Shown here: positions 27,428-36,305 of the stretch, piece by piece
Position numbering within the stretch: the stretch's first letter is position 1
Layout of the letters: the number at the start of each line of letters is the position of its first letter
DNA from: JACDER01 sp963717765
GTDB taxonomy: Bacteria; Actinomycetota; Thermoleophilia; Gaiellales; Gaiellaceae
Assembly (NCBI GenBank): GCA_963717765.1
Contig: CAVQWX010000003.1
Coordinates: 496,001-560,000, forward strand
Reading direction: 5' to 3'
Length of the DNA: 64,000 nt
The notes under the pieces: generated by a model
Seen by the model: only the letters and a program-made list of their open reading frames with translations
Database searches by the model: none
Told to the model about the DNA's origin: nothing
Position numbers and translations under genes: made by a program

Positions 27428-28774
27428 TCACGTGCCTGGAGCAACAGGGCGCCGCTCGCACGCCGCGGCTATACGGAGGAGGAGCGCTTCGGAGTCCGGC
27501 CGGCCGACGATCTGCATCCCGAAGGGCAGTCCCTCGTGCGACCCGATCGGCACGGAGACGACCGGGAAGCCAAGCTCGCTCGTGGGAACGGTGCACAGGA
27601 GCAGCGCCGCCCTCAGGGGAAGTGTTCGCCCGCGAATCCGGACCTCGGTTGCGTCTCTGGGTGGGGCCACGATCGGTGTGGAGGGGGCGAGCAGCGCGTC
27701 CACGTCGGTCATCGCGCGCTCGACCTCCTCGATCAAGAGCCTGCGGGCCTGCTGGGCCGAGAGGTAGGTCGACGCGGGGATTAGGCGGCCGGCCTCGAGG
27801 AGCAGCCGCACGGGCTCGGCATAGCGATCACGCTGCGTGTCGAACCACGGCGCGTGCACGCGTGCCGCCTCGGCCTGCTGCACGATGCGGTGCATCGCGT
27901 TCGCGTACCGGAGGAGGTCGAAGGTGAGCGGCACCACGTCTGCGCCGAGCGACTCGAGGTTGTCTCTCGCGCCGCTCACGCCCTCCGCGACATACGGGTC
28001 GGAGGCATCGACCAGCTCCTCGATGACGCCGAGCCTCAGCCCACGAACGTCCACTTCCGCGGGAGGCCGGATATCGGCATCCGGCTCGACGAGAGCTCCG
28101 AGCACGATCGCGGCGTCCTCCACCGACCGTGCGAGCACTCCGACGGTGTCGTACGACCAGGCCAGAGGGACGACGCCGGCGGTTGAGATGCGGCCAAGGG
28201 TCGGCCTGACGCCGACGAGGCCGCACAGCGAGGCCGGCACCCGGATCGACCCGCTCGTATCGGTGCCGAGTCCGGCGAGAGCCATTCCCGTTGCGGTCGA
28301 GACGGCAGGCCCGGAGCTCGATCCGCCGGAGATACGAGCGGGGTCGTATGGGTTGCGGCAGTCGCCCCAGTGCGGGTTCAGGCCGTCGATCCCATACGCG
28401 AACTCGTTGGTGTGGCCCTTCCCGAGGACGACCGCACCGGCCCGCCGTAACCGGGCCACGCCCGCAGCGTCGGCGCGCGGGTCGCGACGCCATCCGGCCG
28501 CGCCGGCGGTCGTCGGAAACCCCTGCGCGTCGATCACATCCTTGACGCAGATGGGGATCCCGTGCAGCGCGCGCCGGACGCTCACATCTTCAAGGGCGCT
28601 CGCCTGCTGGATCGCCCCGTCGGCGTCCAGATGGAGGTACGCGTTCAGCTCGGGATTCAGCGCATCCACCCGGGCGAGCACCGGCTCGGTGAGCTCGACC
28701 GCGGAGATGTTTCGCGCCCCGAGCTCTCGCTGAGCGGCCGCGATGGTCAGGACGGCGAGGTCCGGGCCGGTCAC
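27428..28774 (-). CDS. Amidase signature family enzyme
   Basis: A 448-residue amidase related to GatA and AtzF/AtzE-type hydrolases. The Ser-cisSer-Lys triad is visible: Lys in PICVKDVIDAQGFPTTAG, cis-Ser in ISGGSSSGPAVS and the nucleophile Ser in GTDTSGSIRVPASLCG. It hydrolyses a C-N amide bond; the substrate is unknown. GTG 28774 overlaps the stop of the small upstream gene by 4 bases (GTGA). That partner is AtzG/GatC-like, so a two-subunit amidase is likely. A genuine GatCAB role is not supported, because no gatB is adjacent. Confidence 0.88.
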   Translation of the reverse strand: MTGPDLAVLTIAAAQRELGARNISAVELTEPVLARVDALNPELNAYLHLDADGAIQQASALEDVSVRRALHGIPICVKDVIDAQGFPTTAGAAGWRRDPRADAAGVARLRRAGAVVLGKGHTNEFAYGIDGLNPHWGDCRNPYDPARISGGSSSGPAVSTATGMALAGLGTDTSGSIRVPASLCGLVGVRPTLGRISTAGVVPLAWSYDTVGVLARSVEDAAIVLGALVEPDADIRPPAEVDVRGLRLGVIEELVDASDPYVAEGVSGARDNLESLGADVVPLTFDLLRYANAMHRIVQQAEAARVHAPWFDTQRDRYAEPVRLLLEAGRLIPASTYLSAQQARRLLIEEVERAMTDVDALLAPSTPIVAPPRDATEVRIRGRTLPLRAALLLCTVPTSELGFPVVSVPIGSHEGLPFGMQIVGRPDSEALLLRIAAACERRPVAPGT

Positions 28775-28953
28775 GCCTGCGCGGGCGGGCCGAGCACAGG
28801 CTCGACTCCCTCCAGCGGGAGTTCCACCAGGGTCTCGGCGAGCGCCAGGACCTCCTCGAGAGCCTCGGTTACGGCGGCGAGCCGCTCAGGAGGGAGTGCG
28901 AGTCCGGCCGCCTCGGCGAGGCAGGCAGTCACGTCGGGCGTTAGCTCGGCCAT
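28771..28953 (-). CDS. AtzG/GatC-like small amidase subunit
   Basis: A 60-residue helical protein (MAELTPDVTACLAEAAGLAL, PPERLAAVTEALEEVLALAE). Its length, two-helix pattern and proline-rich tail ending before the amidase start resemble AtzG/DUF4089 and GatC, which wrap around and stabilise amidases. I use ATG 28951-28953; an earlier in-frame start is possible but lies in the tig promoter region. Confidence 0.7.
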   Translation of the reverse strand: MAELTPDVTACLAEAAGLALPPERLAAVTEALEEVLALAETLVELPLEGVEPVLGPPAQA

Positions 28954-29002
28954 CGACGCACGACTGTACCGGGCAGCTTCGGCCACCCCTAACCCCTCTG
29001 CT

Positions 29003-29008
29003 TAGATA
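29003..29008 (+). promoter_or_regulatory. -10 element of tig
   Basis: TAGATA ends 6 bases before the tig GTG, with no Shine-Dalgarno between. This suggests a leaderless tig-clpP-clpX message. Confidence 0.45.
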
Positions 29009-29014
29009 GGCCAG

Positions 29015-30337
29015 GTGCAGACAGTCGTCGAGGAGCTGCCCGAGAATCGCGTTCGCCTCGAGGTCGAGGTTCCCAGCGGCGACGTCCAGCACGCGATCGA
29101 CCACGCGGCCTCCGATCTCGCCTCCAGCCTGAAGATCCCGGGCTTCCGCAAGGGCAAGGTGCCGATGAAGGTGCTGCTCGCGCGGGTCGGCAAGGAGCGC
29201 CTGTACACCGAGGCAGTGGACAGCCACATCGGCGGCTGGTTCCGCAACGCCGCCGTCAGCAACCACATCCGCCCGATCGCGCAGCCCGAGTACGACTACG
29301 AGCTGCCCGAGTCGGGCGACGAGACTTTTCGCTTCACGGCCACCGTCGACGTCCAGCCCAGGCCCGAGGTGGCCGACTGGACGACGCTGGAGGTGCCGCG
29401 CGCAGAGCCCGACGTCCCCGAGGCGATGGTCGATCAGGAGCTCGAGCTTCTGCGCGACACCGCCGCCACGCTCATCCCCGCCGAGGACCGGCCGGCGCGC
29501 GAAGGCGACACGGTCGTCGTCGATCTCGTGCACGACGGCGAGGGTGAGCGCGACTACGTGGTCGAGCTCGGCTCGCAGCGGCTGCTCCCCGAGATCGAAG
29601 CCGGTCTGCTCGGGATGTCGGCAGGCGAGACGAATGAGGTGTCATACGGCGACGGCCAGACGCTCGAGGCGACCCTCACGGAGCTGAAGGAGAAGGAGCT
29701 GCCCGAGCTGGACGACGAGCTCGCGCGCTCCGTCAGCGAGTTCGACAGCCTCGCGGAGCTGCGCGAGGACATCGAGCGACGGTTGCGCGAGCAGCTCGAA
29801 GAGGCGGTCGAGAGCGAGTACCGCTCCGCCGCACTCGCCGAGCTCGTGCGCGCCTCGAAGTTCGAGGTTTCGCCCGAGCTCGTCCGCCAGCGCGCGACCA
29901 CGCTGCTGCGCGAGCTCCTCCAGTCGCTCGAGCGCCGCGGCATCAACCTCGAGACCTTCCTCGCTCTGACGAACCAGACCGCGGAGCAGGTCGAGGAGCG
30001 CATCATCGCGCAGGCGGCCGGCTCGATCGCCGGCGAGCTCGTGCTCGAGACGATCGCGGGCGACCTCGACCTTCAGGTCACCGACGAAGAGATTTCCGAG
30101 ACGCTGCGCGAGCAGGGCGAGGAGGAGGAGACGATCGAAAGGGTCCTCGGCTCCGATTTCGCCGAGCAGCTGCGCCAGGACCTGCGGCTGCGCAAGGCGC
30201 TCGACCGTGTCGTGTCGGAGGTCAGCCCGATCTCGACCGAGCTCGCGCAAGCGCGTGAGAAGCTGTGGACGCCGGAGCAGGAGAAATCTCCCGGCGATAC
30301 GAAGTTGTGGACCCCCTCGAGCAAGGAGCCTGCATGA
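29015..30337 (+). CDS. tig: Trigger factor chaperone
   Basis: A ribosome-bound folding chaperone of 440 residues. The ribosome-docking signature is G43-FRK (IPGFRKGKVP). A PPIase-like domain (about 150-235: REGDTVVVDLVHDG to KEKELPELDDE) is shorter than usual; the stretch normally like FPEDYxxxxLAGK is reduced to YGDGQTLEA, so prolyl isomerase activity is doubtful. A helical C-terminal domain follows. The tail carries KLWTP twice (REKLWTPEQ and TKLWTPSS), which I do not know from characterised trigger factors. It is the first gene of tig-clpP-clpX; its TGA overlaps the clpP ATG by 4 bases. Confidence 0.95.
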   Translation: MQTVVEELPENRVRLEVEVPSGDVQHAIDHAASDLASSLKIPGFRKGKVPMKVLLARVGKERLYTEAVDSHIGGWFRNAAVSNHIRPIAQPEYDYELPESGDETFRFTATVDVQPRPEVADWTTLEVPRAEPDVPEAMVDQELELLRDTAATLIPAEDRPAREGDTVVVDLVHDGEGERDYVVELGSQRLLPEIEAGLLGMSAGETNEVSYGDGQTLEATLTELKEKELPELDDELARSVSEFDSLAELREDIERRLREQLEEAVESEYRSAALAELVRASKFEVSPELVRQRATTLLRELLQSLERRGINLETFLALTNQTAEQVEERIIAQAAGSIAGELVLETIAGDLDLQVTDEEISETLREQGEEEETIERVLGSDFAEQLRQDLRLRKALDRVVSEVSPISTELAQAREKLWTPEQEKSPGDTKLWTPSSKEPA

Positions 30338-30918
30338 GCCCACTGATTCCGATGGTGATCGAGCAGACGTCGCGCGGCGAGCGTTCGTTCGACATCTTCT
30401 CCAGGTTGCTGAACGAGCGGATCATCTTCCTCGGGACGCCCGTCGACGACCAGATCGCGAATCTGATCATCGCGCAGCTCCTCCATCTCGAGTCCGAGGA
30501 CCCCGACAAGGACGTCTACATCTACGTCAATTCGCCGGGTGGCTCGGTCTATGCCGGACTCGCCATCTACGACACGATGCAGTACATCAAGCCCGACGTT
30601 CAGACCATCTGCGTCGGCATAGCGATGTCGATGGGCGCACTCCTTCTTGCAGGTGGGACGAAAGGAAAGCGGCTCGCGCTGCCGAACGCCAAGATCCTCA
30701 TCCACCAGGTGTCGAGTGGCTTCCAAGGACAGGCGACCGACATCGAGATCCAGGCGCGTGAAACCATCAACATGAAGAGACGAATGGAAGAGATCCTCGC
30801 CCACCACTCCGAGCAGCCACTCGAGAAGGTCTCGAAGGACATGGAGCGCGATTACTTCATGACCGCGCAGGAGGCGAAGGATTACGGCATTATCGACACC
30901 GTCGTCACGCATCGCTGA
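30334..30918 (+). CDS. clpP: ATP-dependent Clp protease proteolytic subunit
   Basis: A 194-residue serine peptidase forming the double heptameric barrel used by ClpX. The triad is S99 (GIAMSMGALL), H124 (KILIHQVSSG) and D169 (SKDMERDYFM). ATG 30334 has AAGGAG upstream and overlaps the tig stop; a longer frame from 30265 lies inside tig. Only one clpP is visible, whereas many actinobacteria carry clpP1-clpP2 in tandem. The N-terminal IPMVIEQT loop can dock with ClpX. Confidence 0.97.
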   Translation: MSPLIPMVIEQTSRGERSFDIFSRLLNERIIFLGTPVDDQIANLIIAQLLHLESEDPDKDVYIYVNSPGGSVYAGLAIYDTMQYIKPDVQTICVGIAMSMGALLLAGGTKGKRLALPNAKILIHQVSSGFQGQATDIEIQARETINMKRRMEEILAHHSEQPLEKVSKDMERDYFMTAQEAKDYGIIDTVVTHR

Positions 30919-30942
30919 CGGGGAATCGGGGGATAGGCAGAC

Positions 30943-32223
<1,281 letters not shown>

Positions 32224-32229
32224 GCTTGT

Positions 32230-32246
32230 TGTAGTATTCAACTACA
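32230..32246. promoter_or_regulatory. Operator and -10 of the vapBC-like pair
   Basis: TGTAGTATTCAACTACA is a perfect 6+5+6 inverted repeat whose last base is the A of the antitoxin ATG. It contains TAGTAT (32232-32237), a -10 placed 8 bases before the start. A protein bound here would block transcription, consistent with autorepression by the antitoxin. Confidence 0.6.
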
Positions 32247-32497
32247 TGCTCACCGTGCCTGAGGCAGCACGCCGGGCGGCGCGTGATCCGGAAACGATCC
32301 GCCGGTGGATCCGCTCCGGGAAGCTGCGTGCGCGCAAGATCGGAACGCAGCACGTGATCGAGGAGGAAGATCTCGCGCTCGTGCTCGACGACGATGCCGA
32401 AATGCTGCCCCTTCCCGTCGAATGGAAGTTGACCGCGGACGGCCGGCCCCAGCCGAACTGGGTCAGGATCATCCGGCAGTCGCGCGAGAGCCACTGA
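32246..32497 (+). CDS. Excisionase/MerR-type DNA-binding antitoxin
   Basis: An 83-residue protein whose first 50 residues form an excisionase-family winged helix (MLTVPEAARRAARDPETIRR, WIRSGKLRARKIGTQHVIEE). The C-terminal part (AEMLPLPVEWKLTADGRPQP) probably wraps the toxin. The gene is followed directly by the PIN-domain gene (ATG...TGA then GTG at 32498), the usual antitoxin-toxin order. The start coincides with the operator and no ribosome site is present, so a leaderless message is likely. It differs from AbrB-type VapB. Confidence 0.85.
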   Translation: MLTVPEAARRAARDPETIRRWIRSGKLRARKIGTQHVIEEEDLALVLDDDAEMLPLPVEWKLTADGRPQPNWVRIIRQSRESH

Positions 32498-32893
32498 GTG
32501 CTCGTCGTGGATGCGAACGTGGTCGTCTCCGCGCTCGCGTCGGCGACCCACCTTCGGGGGTTACGTGACCCGGAACTCGTCGCGCCTCTGCTGATGTGGT
32601 CGGAGGCTCGCTCGGCACTCCACGAGGCGCGATGGCGCGGCGAGCTGGGCGAAGGAGCCGCGCGCGACGCTCAGCGTCTGCTCGAGAGCGCTCCGATCGA
32701 ACGGAGCCGGCCGTCGAAACTGGGCGACGCGGCATGGCGGATCGCGGACACGTTCGGCTGGGCGAAGACCTACGACGCCGAGTATGTCGCGCTCGCGGAG
32801 CTTCTCGGCTGCAGGCTCGTCACGCTCGACGCGCGCCTCCGACGAGCCTGCGACCGGCTCGGCTTCGTCGTCGGGCCGACCGAGCTCGACTAG
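32498..32893 (+). CDS. vapC: PIN-domain toxin, VapC type
   Basis: A 131-residue putative Mg-dependent endoribonuclease. The four acidic PIN residues are visible: D5 (VVDANV), E36 (WSEARSAL), D93 (KTYDAEYVALA) and D111 (LVTLDARL). GTG 32498 follows the antitoxin stop with no gap. Family members cleave tRNA or rRNA when freed from antitoxin. The stop TAG lies at the edge of a hydratase-derived repeat, so the module's right end is exactly the boundary of the 2.2-kb segment. Confidence 0.88.
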   Translation: MLVVDANVVVSALASATHLRGLRDPELVAPLLMWSEARSALHEARWRGELGEGAARDAQRLLESAPIERSRPSKLGDAAWRIADTFGWAKTYDAEYVALAELLGCRLVTLDARLRRACDRLGFVVGPTELD

Positions 32894-32895
32894 CG

Positions 32896-32928
32896 GCCGC
32901 TCCAGCGCGGCTCGCGCTTCTCGAGGAA
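32896..32928 (+). repeat. Left copy of a 33-bp direct repeat
   Basis: Thirty-three bases identical to 35096-35128, exactly 2200 bp away; with flanking bases the match is 40 of 44 (32891-32934 against 35091-35134). On the reverse strand the repeat encodes FLEKREPRWSG, the C-terminus of the enoyl-CoA hydratase. Here it is only a detached 3' scrap ending in a TAG stop. Confidence 0.85.
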
Positions 32929-32976
32929 CCCGCCTTCGTCAGGTCGTACGCGCGTGACTTGCCAATTCCACCCCGT

Positions 32977-32996
32977 AGTGCTCATCCACGAGCACT
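32977..32996. terminator. Hairpin after the toxin gene
   Basis: AGTGCTC (32977-32983) and GAGCACT (32990-32996) pair perfectly around a 6-base loop. It could end vapC transcription or serve the downstream gene. The rest of 32894-33107 holds the repeat and no gene. Confidence 0.4.
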
Positions 32997-33107
32997 GTGA
33001 CGAAGTGTCACGAATTGCTCCCAAGACTCGAAAGGACACTTTCGGCGCTCGATGGCTGCCGGTAGAGGAGGGGACGTCACATATCCCTTCTCGAATTGGA
33101 GTCGCCA

Positions 33108-34196
33108 ATGCGCCGAATCAGTCAGCTGTTCACGCTTGCACTCGCTGCCGCACTGCTCGTCGTCCCTGCAGCGCGTAGCGCCTCATCCGACATGGTCGTC
33201 AGCCAGGTTTTCGCTGGTGGCGGCAATACGAACGCGCCGTACACGAACGACTTCGTAGAGCTCTTCAACCGTGGTGCCACAACAGTCGACCTCAGCACGT
33301 GGTCGATCCAGTACGCCACGGGGTCGGGCACGACCTGGCAGGTGACGCCGCTGTCGGGATCTGTCCCGGCAGGCGGGCACTACCTGATCCAGCTTGCTTC
33401 GGCGGCGGCGATCGGCGCCTCATTGCCGACACCCGACGCCACTGGGACGAGCAACCTTGCGGTCTCGGGCGGCAAGGTCGCCCTGGTGCACTCCGCGACC
33501 GCGCTCACCTGCGGTGCGTCTGTGGGTAGCTGCTCCGCCGATGCGTCTGTCGTCGACCTCGTCGGCTACGGCTCGGCAACCGACTACGAGGGCGGCGCGG
33601 CCGCTCCGGCACTCAGCAACACGACCGCGGCCGCGCGCACGGACGGCGGCTGCACCGACGCCGACGCGAACGCGAGCGACTTCTCCGCGGCGGCGCCGAC
33701 ACCGCGAAACTCGTCCAGCGCCGCAGCGCCCTGCTCCGGCGGATCGCCTCCCGCGACCGCGTCGCAGAACGCCGGCGTCGACATCGACATCCAGGCGGTT
33801 CTCTCTATCGCCCTGGAGCGGCCCAGCATCAGCTTCGGGAATGCCGCATCGGGCGAGAGGCCGACGCCTGTCTCGGAGCGGGTGACCGTCGCGAGCAATC
33901 ACACGGCCGGGTACGCGCTGACCGTGCACCGGTCGGCCTTCGTCCCGGCCGACCTGCCGCTTGGCCTCTCGGCAACTGCACCGAGCGGCGGCCAGCTCGG
34001 AAGCGGTTTGAGCGGCGGCGCGATGGCCGCGATACCGATCGGGGCGGCGCCCGACCTGCTCATCGGGTCGACATCCGCTCCGAGCGCGGCAGGAGGAGAC
34101 GTCTGGGCGACCAACGTCGGGTTCGTCTCGCCGCTGCCGGTGGTGCCGCCCGGTCACTACACGGCCACCGTCACGTTCACGGCGATCGGCCGATGA
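33108..34196 (+). CDS. Secreted lamin-tail-domain surface protein
   Basis: A 362-residue exported protein. A signal peptide (RRISQLFTLALAAALLVVPA, cleavage near ARSAS) precedes a lamin-tail domain (about 25-150: MVVSQVFAGGGNTNAPYTND, FVELFNRGATTVDLSTWSIQ, VPAGGHYLIQLAS). An Ala/Ser/Thr-rich segment and a second beta domain (about 228-362: VDIDIQAVLSIALERPSISF to HYTATVTFTAIG) follow. LTD domains occur in extracellular nucleases and adhesins; no nuclease domain is present. ATG 33108 has TTGGAG upstream. The ATGA overlap with the next gene shows coupling. It lies inside the repeat-bounded segment. Confidence 0.82.
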   Translation: MRRISQLFTLALAAALLVVPAARSASSDMVVSQVFAGGGNTNAPYTNDFVELFNRGATTVDLSTWSIQYATGSGTTWQVTPLSGSVPAGGHYLIQLASAAAIGASLPTPDATGTSNLAVSGGKVALVHSATALTCGASVGSCSADASVVDLVGYGSATDYEGGAAAPALSNTTAAARTDGGCTDADANASDFSAAAPTPRNSSSAAAPCSGGSPPATASQNAGVDIDIQAVLSIALERPSISFGNAASGERPTPVSERVTVASNHTAGYALTVHRSAFVPADLPLGLSATAPSGGQLGSGLSGGAMAAIPIGAAPDLLIGSTSAPSAAGGDVWATNVGFVSPLPVVPPGHYTATVTFTAIGR

Positions 34197-34981
34197 CCGG
34201 TTCCAGTTCGTTGGCCCTGGTAGTTCCTGTCGTCCTCGCGCTCGTGCCCGCATCCGCGGGCGCGAGCGCGGGGCCGCCGCCCGTCGCGCTGACTGCGACG
34301 CCCGCCCGTGTTGTGCTGTCAGGCAGCGCGCGTGCGACTGTACGCGTGAGGAACTCGGGCACGCAGCGTGTTGTCGTGGACGCTTCTCGTGCCGGTTTTG
34401 CGCTCGATCTGCGTGGACGACCCCGGATCGTTTGGAGCGGAGGCGCACGCTCTGCGGCAGGCTGGCTGACGTTGCGGCCCGCGCACTTCACGATCGGGCC
34501 CCATTCCAGCTCGTCTCTGGTCGTGGCGTCGAAGTTGCCGCACGGCGCGGAGCCGGGCGACCACGACGCGCTCGCGCTTCTGGCGACGCGACCCGTCGCG
34601 AGCGGGCGGGCGGTGGGTGTGCGCTTGCGGCTCGGTCTCGTGGTGGTCGTCCGTGCGCCGGGGCGGATCGTGCGACGCCTCGAGTTGCATGCGCTCCATG
34701 TCACACGTCGCGGGCACGCGACTGTGCTGGAATTGACCGTGGCTAATCTGGGAAACGTGACGGAGCCGTTGCGGGCGGTCCGGGCGGTTCTCTCGAAGGC
34801 GAAGAACGGTCGAATAGTCGCGGGCGTGTCAGCAGCAAATCGAGACCTGCGCCCGCGAACGCGCGGAATTGTCGCCTTTCGTTACCGCCGCACGCTGCAC
34901 GGCTGGATGACCGCACGCGTCCTCATCCCGGCGGACGGGGGCCGGAGGCGTCTTGAGCGGACGTACCGGATCAGGCTATGA
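34193..34981 (+). CDS. Secreted surface protein, possibly DUF916/WxL-interacting-like
   Basis: A 262-residue exported protein with a signal peptide (SSLALVVPVVLALVPASAGA). An Ig-like domain follows (LTATPARVVLSGSARATVRV, RNSGTQRVVVDASRAGFALD, FTIGPHSSSSLVVASKLPHG), then RLRLGLVVVVRAPGRIVRR and a second beta domain beginning ATVLELTVANLGNVTEPLRA. The layout resembles DUF916-type proteins that bind partner surface proteins, but no C-terminal membrane anchor is visible. It overlaps the LTD gene by 4 bases, so the two probably form one surface complex. Confidence 0.65.
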   Translation: MTGSSSLALVVPVVLALVPASAGASAGPPPVALTATPARVVLSGSARATVRVRNSGTQRVVVDASRAGFALDLRGRPRIVWSGGARSAAGWLTLRPAHFTIGPHSSSSLVVASKLPHGAEPGDHDALALLATRPVASGRAVGVRLRLGLVVVVRAPGRIVRRLELHALHVTRRGHATVLELTVANLGNVTEPLRAVRAVLSKAKNGRIVAGVSAANRDLRPRTRGIVAFRYRRTLHGWMTARVLIPADGGRRRLERTYRIRL

Positions 34982-35014
34982 GAGCAACGCCCTAGCGCTA
35001 CATCTTTGTGAGTC

Positions 35015-35191
35015 ATGGATCGCGTCGGTGTCCGCGAGCTTCGGCAGAACCTCAGCGTCTATCTGAGAAGGGTGTCGTCCCGCTCCCGCTTAGGAGCCGC
35101 TCCAGCGCGGCTCGCGCTTCTCGAGGAAGGCGCCGATCCCCTCCTGTGCGTCCCCGGCGAGCGAGTTCGCCGACATAACCGTCTTGGTTAG
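35015..35191 (+). pseudogene. Truncated Phd/YefM-type antitoxin
   Basis: The 58-codon frame begins MDRVGVRELRQNLSVYLRRV, the unmistakable N-terminus of Phd/YefM antitoxins. After about 23 residues it runs into the 3' end of the hydratase gene read antisense, so dimerisation and toxin-binding parts are missing. No toxin gene follows. It is evidently a remnant cut at the right repeat. Confidence 0.7.
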
Positions 35192-35875
35192 CTCGTAAGC
35201 GCCCGATTCGTCCAGCTCGATCTGCTCATAGAAGGCTTCCTTGCCGATCCCGACGGTGAGGGGGCTCGAGCGCGCGATCGCGCCCACGAGCCGGTCTACC
35301 TCGGCGTCGAGCTCGTCCGCCGGGACGACGGCGTTGATCAGTCCCCAGTCTGCCGCAGTCGTCGCGTCGATCGGCTCGCCGGTGAACAGCAGCTCGAGCG
35401 CACGTTTGCGGCCGACCGCGCGCGAGACGGGAACCATCGGTGTCGAGCAGAAGAGCCCGATCTTCACGCCGGGGGTCGCGAACCGCGTTTCTTCGGCCGC
35501 GACCGCAAGGTCGCACGCGGCGACGAGCTGGCAGCCGGCCGCGTATGCGGCGCCGTGCACCTTCGCGATCACGGGCTGCGGCACCTTGTGGATCAGCTCC
35601 ATCATCACCGTGCACGCGTCGAACAGCCGCTGGTAGAAGGCGAGATCGCGGCCGACCATCTCGCCGAGGTCGTGACCGGCGGAGAAGGCTGGACCAGCGC
35701 CGGCAATGACGATCGCGCGGACGTCCTTCTCGGCCGCCACGGTGCGCAGCGCCTCCGTCACCTCGCCCATCACCTCGAGGCTGAGCGCATTTCGCCTCTC
35801 CGGACGGTTCAGCGTGATGCGCGCAGCAGGCGGAGCGAGCTCGAGCAGAACGGATTGCTCGGCTGCAACTTCCAC
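35090..35875 (-). CDS. Enoyl-CoA hydratase/isomerase (crotonase family)
   Basis: A 261-residue crotonase. The oxyanion-hole segments are FSAGHDLGEM and HGAAYAAGCQLVAACDLAVA; ITLNRPERRNALSLEVMGEV is the family N-terminus and FLEKREPRWSGS the C-terminus. It hydrates or isomerises an acyl-CoA; the usual catalytic glutamates are not clearly placed, so the exact reaction is open. GTG 35873-35875 is chosen because upstream codons do not resemble the family. Its last 33 bases recur as a detached copy at 32896. Confidence 0.9.
   Translation of the reverse strand: MEVAAEQSVLLELAPPAARITLNRPERRNALSLEVMGEVTEALRTVAAEKDVRAIVIAGAGPAFSAGHDLGEMVGRDLAFYQRLFDACTVMMELIHKVPQPVIAKVHGAAYAAGCQLVAACDLAVAAEETRFATPGVKIGLFCSTPMVPVSRAVGRKRALELLFTGEPIDATTAADWGLINAVVPADELDAEVDRLVGAIARSSPLTVGIGKEAFYEQIELDESGAYELTKTVMSANSLAGDAQEGIGAFLEKREPRWSGS
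35096..35128 (+). repeat. Right copy of the 33-bp direct repeat
   Basis: Identical to 32896-32928 and located in the functional 3' end of the enoyl-CoA hydratase gene. Between the copies lie the LTD protein, the DUF916-like protein and the truncated antitoxin. Confidence 0.85.
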
Positions 35876-35923
35876 GGAGGAAGCGTAGCTAGGGCCGGCG
35901 CGACGTAATGTTTCGCGGCGCGG

Positions 35924-36292
35924 ATGCAGCTTCGAGTCGCACGTCATACGGAACGCCTCGCCGAGGTCGTCGTGTTCTACCGCGACGCGCTCGGGCTCCC
36001 GGAGATCGGCTGCTTCGAGGATCACGACGGCTACGACGGCGTCTTCCTCGCCGTTCCAGGCGCGGAAGCGCATCTCGAGTTCACGAGCGGCGGGGATCAG
36101 CCGGCTCCAGTGCCGCACCCCGAGACGCTGCTCGTCCTTTACCTGGGAAGCGCGGGAGCGGTCGGCGAGGCACTCGAGCGTCTAGCCATCTCGCCGGTAC
36201 GCCCGGCCAACCCGTACTGGGAGGAGAACGGGGTCACCGTGGAGGACCCCGACGGCTTTCGCGTAGTCCTCGTCACGTCGGCGTGGACGTGA
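35924..36292 (+). CDS. VOC-fold (glyoxalase/dioxygenase-like) protein
   Basis: A 122-residue single vicinal-oxygen-chelate module: VVVFYRDALGLPEIGCF, GVFLAVPGAEAHLEFTSG and the closing VTVEDPDGFRVVLV. Candidate metal ligands are H in RHTERL/EAHLEF and E in the closing strand. Such proteins are metalloenzymes (lyases, fosfomycin-type transferases, dioxygenases) or binding proteins; the substrate is not assignable. It is followed at 13 bases by the gamma-glutamyltransferase. Confidence 0.85.
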   Translation: MQLRVARHTERLAEVVVFYRDALGLPEIGCFEDHDGYDGVFLAVPGAEAHLEFTSGGDQPAPVPHPETLLVLYLGSAGAVGEALERLAISPVRPANPYWEENGVTVEDPDGFRVVLVTSAWT

Positions 36293-36305
36293 AGGTGGTG
36301 CGCGC

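Noticed and set aside
27232..27444. Reverse frame with GGTRTPTGFRPPGPKPGAD
   Set aside because: It is the antisense translation of tRNA-Leu.
32997..33011. GTGAC/GTCAC inverted repeat considered as a CRP-type site
   Set aside because: The spacing does not fit TGTGA-N6-TCACA and no related sites or CRP-family gene were seen.
32896..35128. Interpretation of the direct repeats as prophage attachment sites
   Set aside because: No integrase, recombinase or phage gene lies between or beside the repeats, so a phage origin is not supported; a cassette or recombination scar is kept as the hypothesis.
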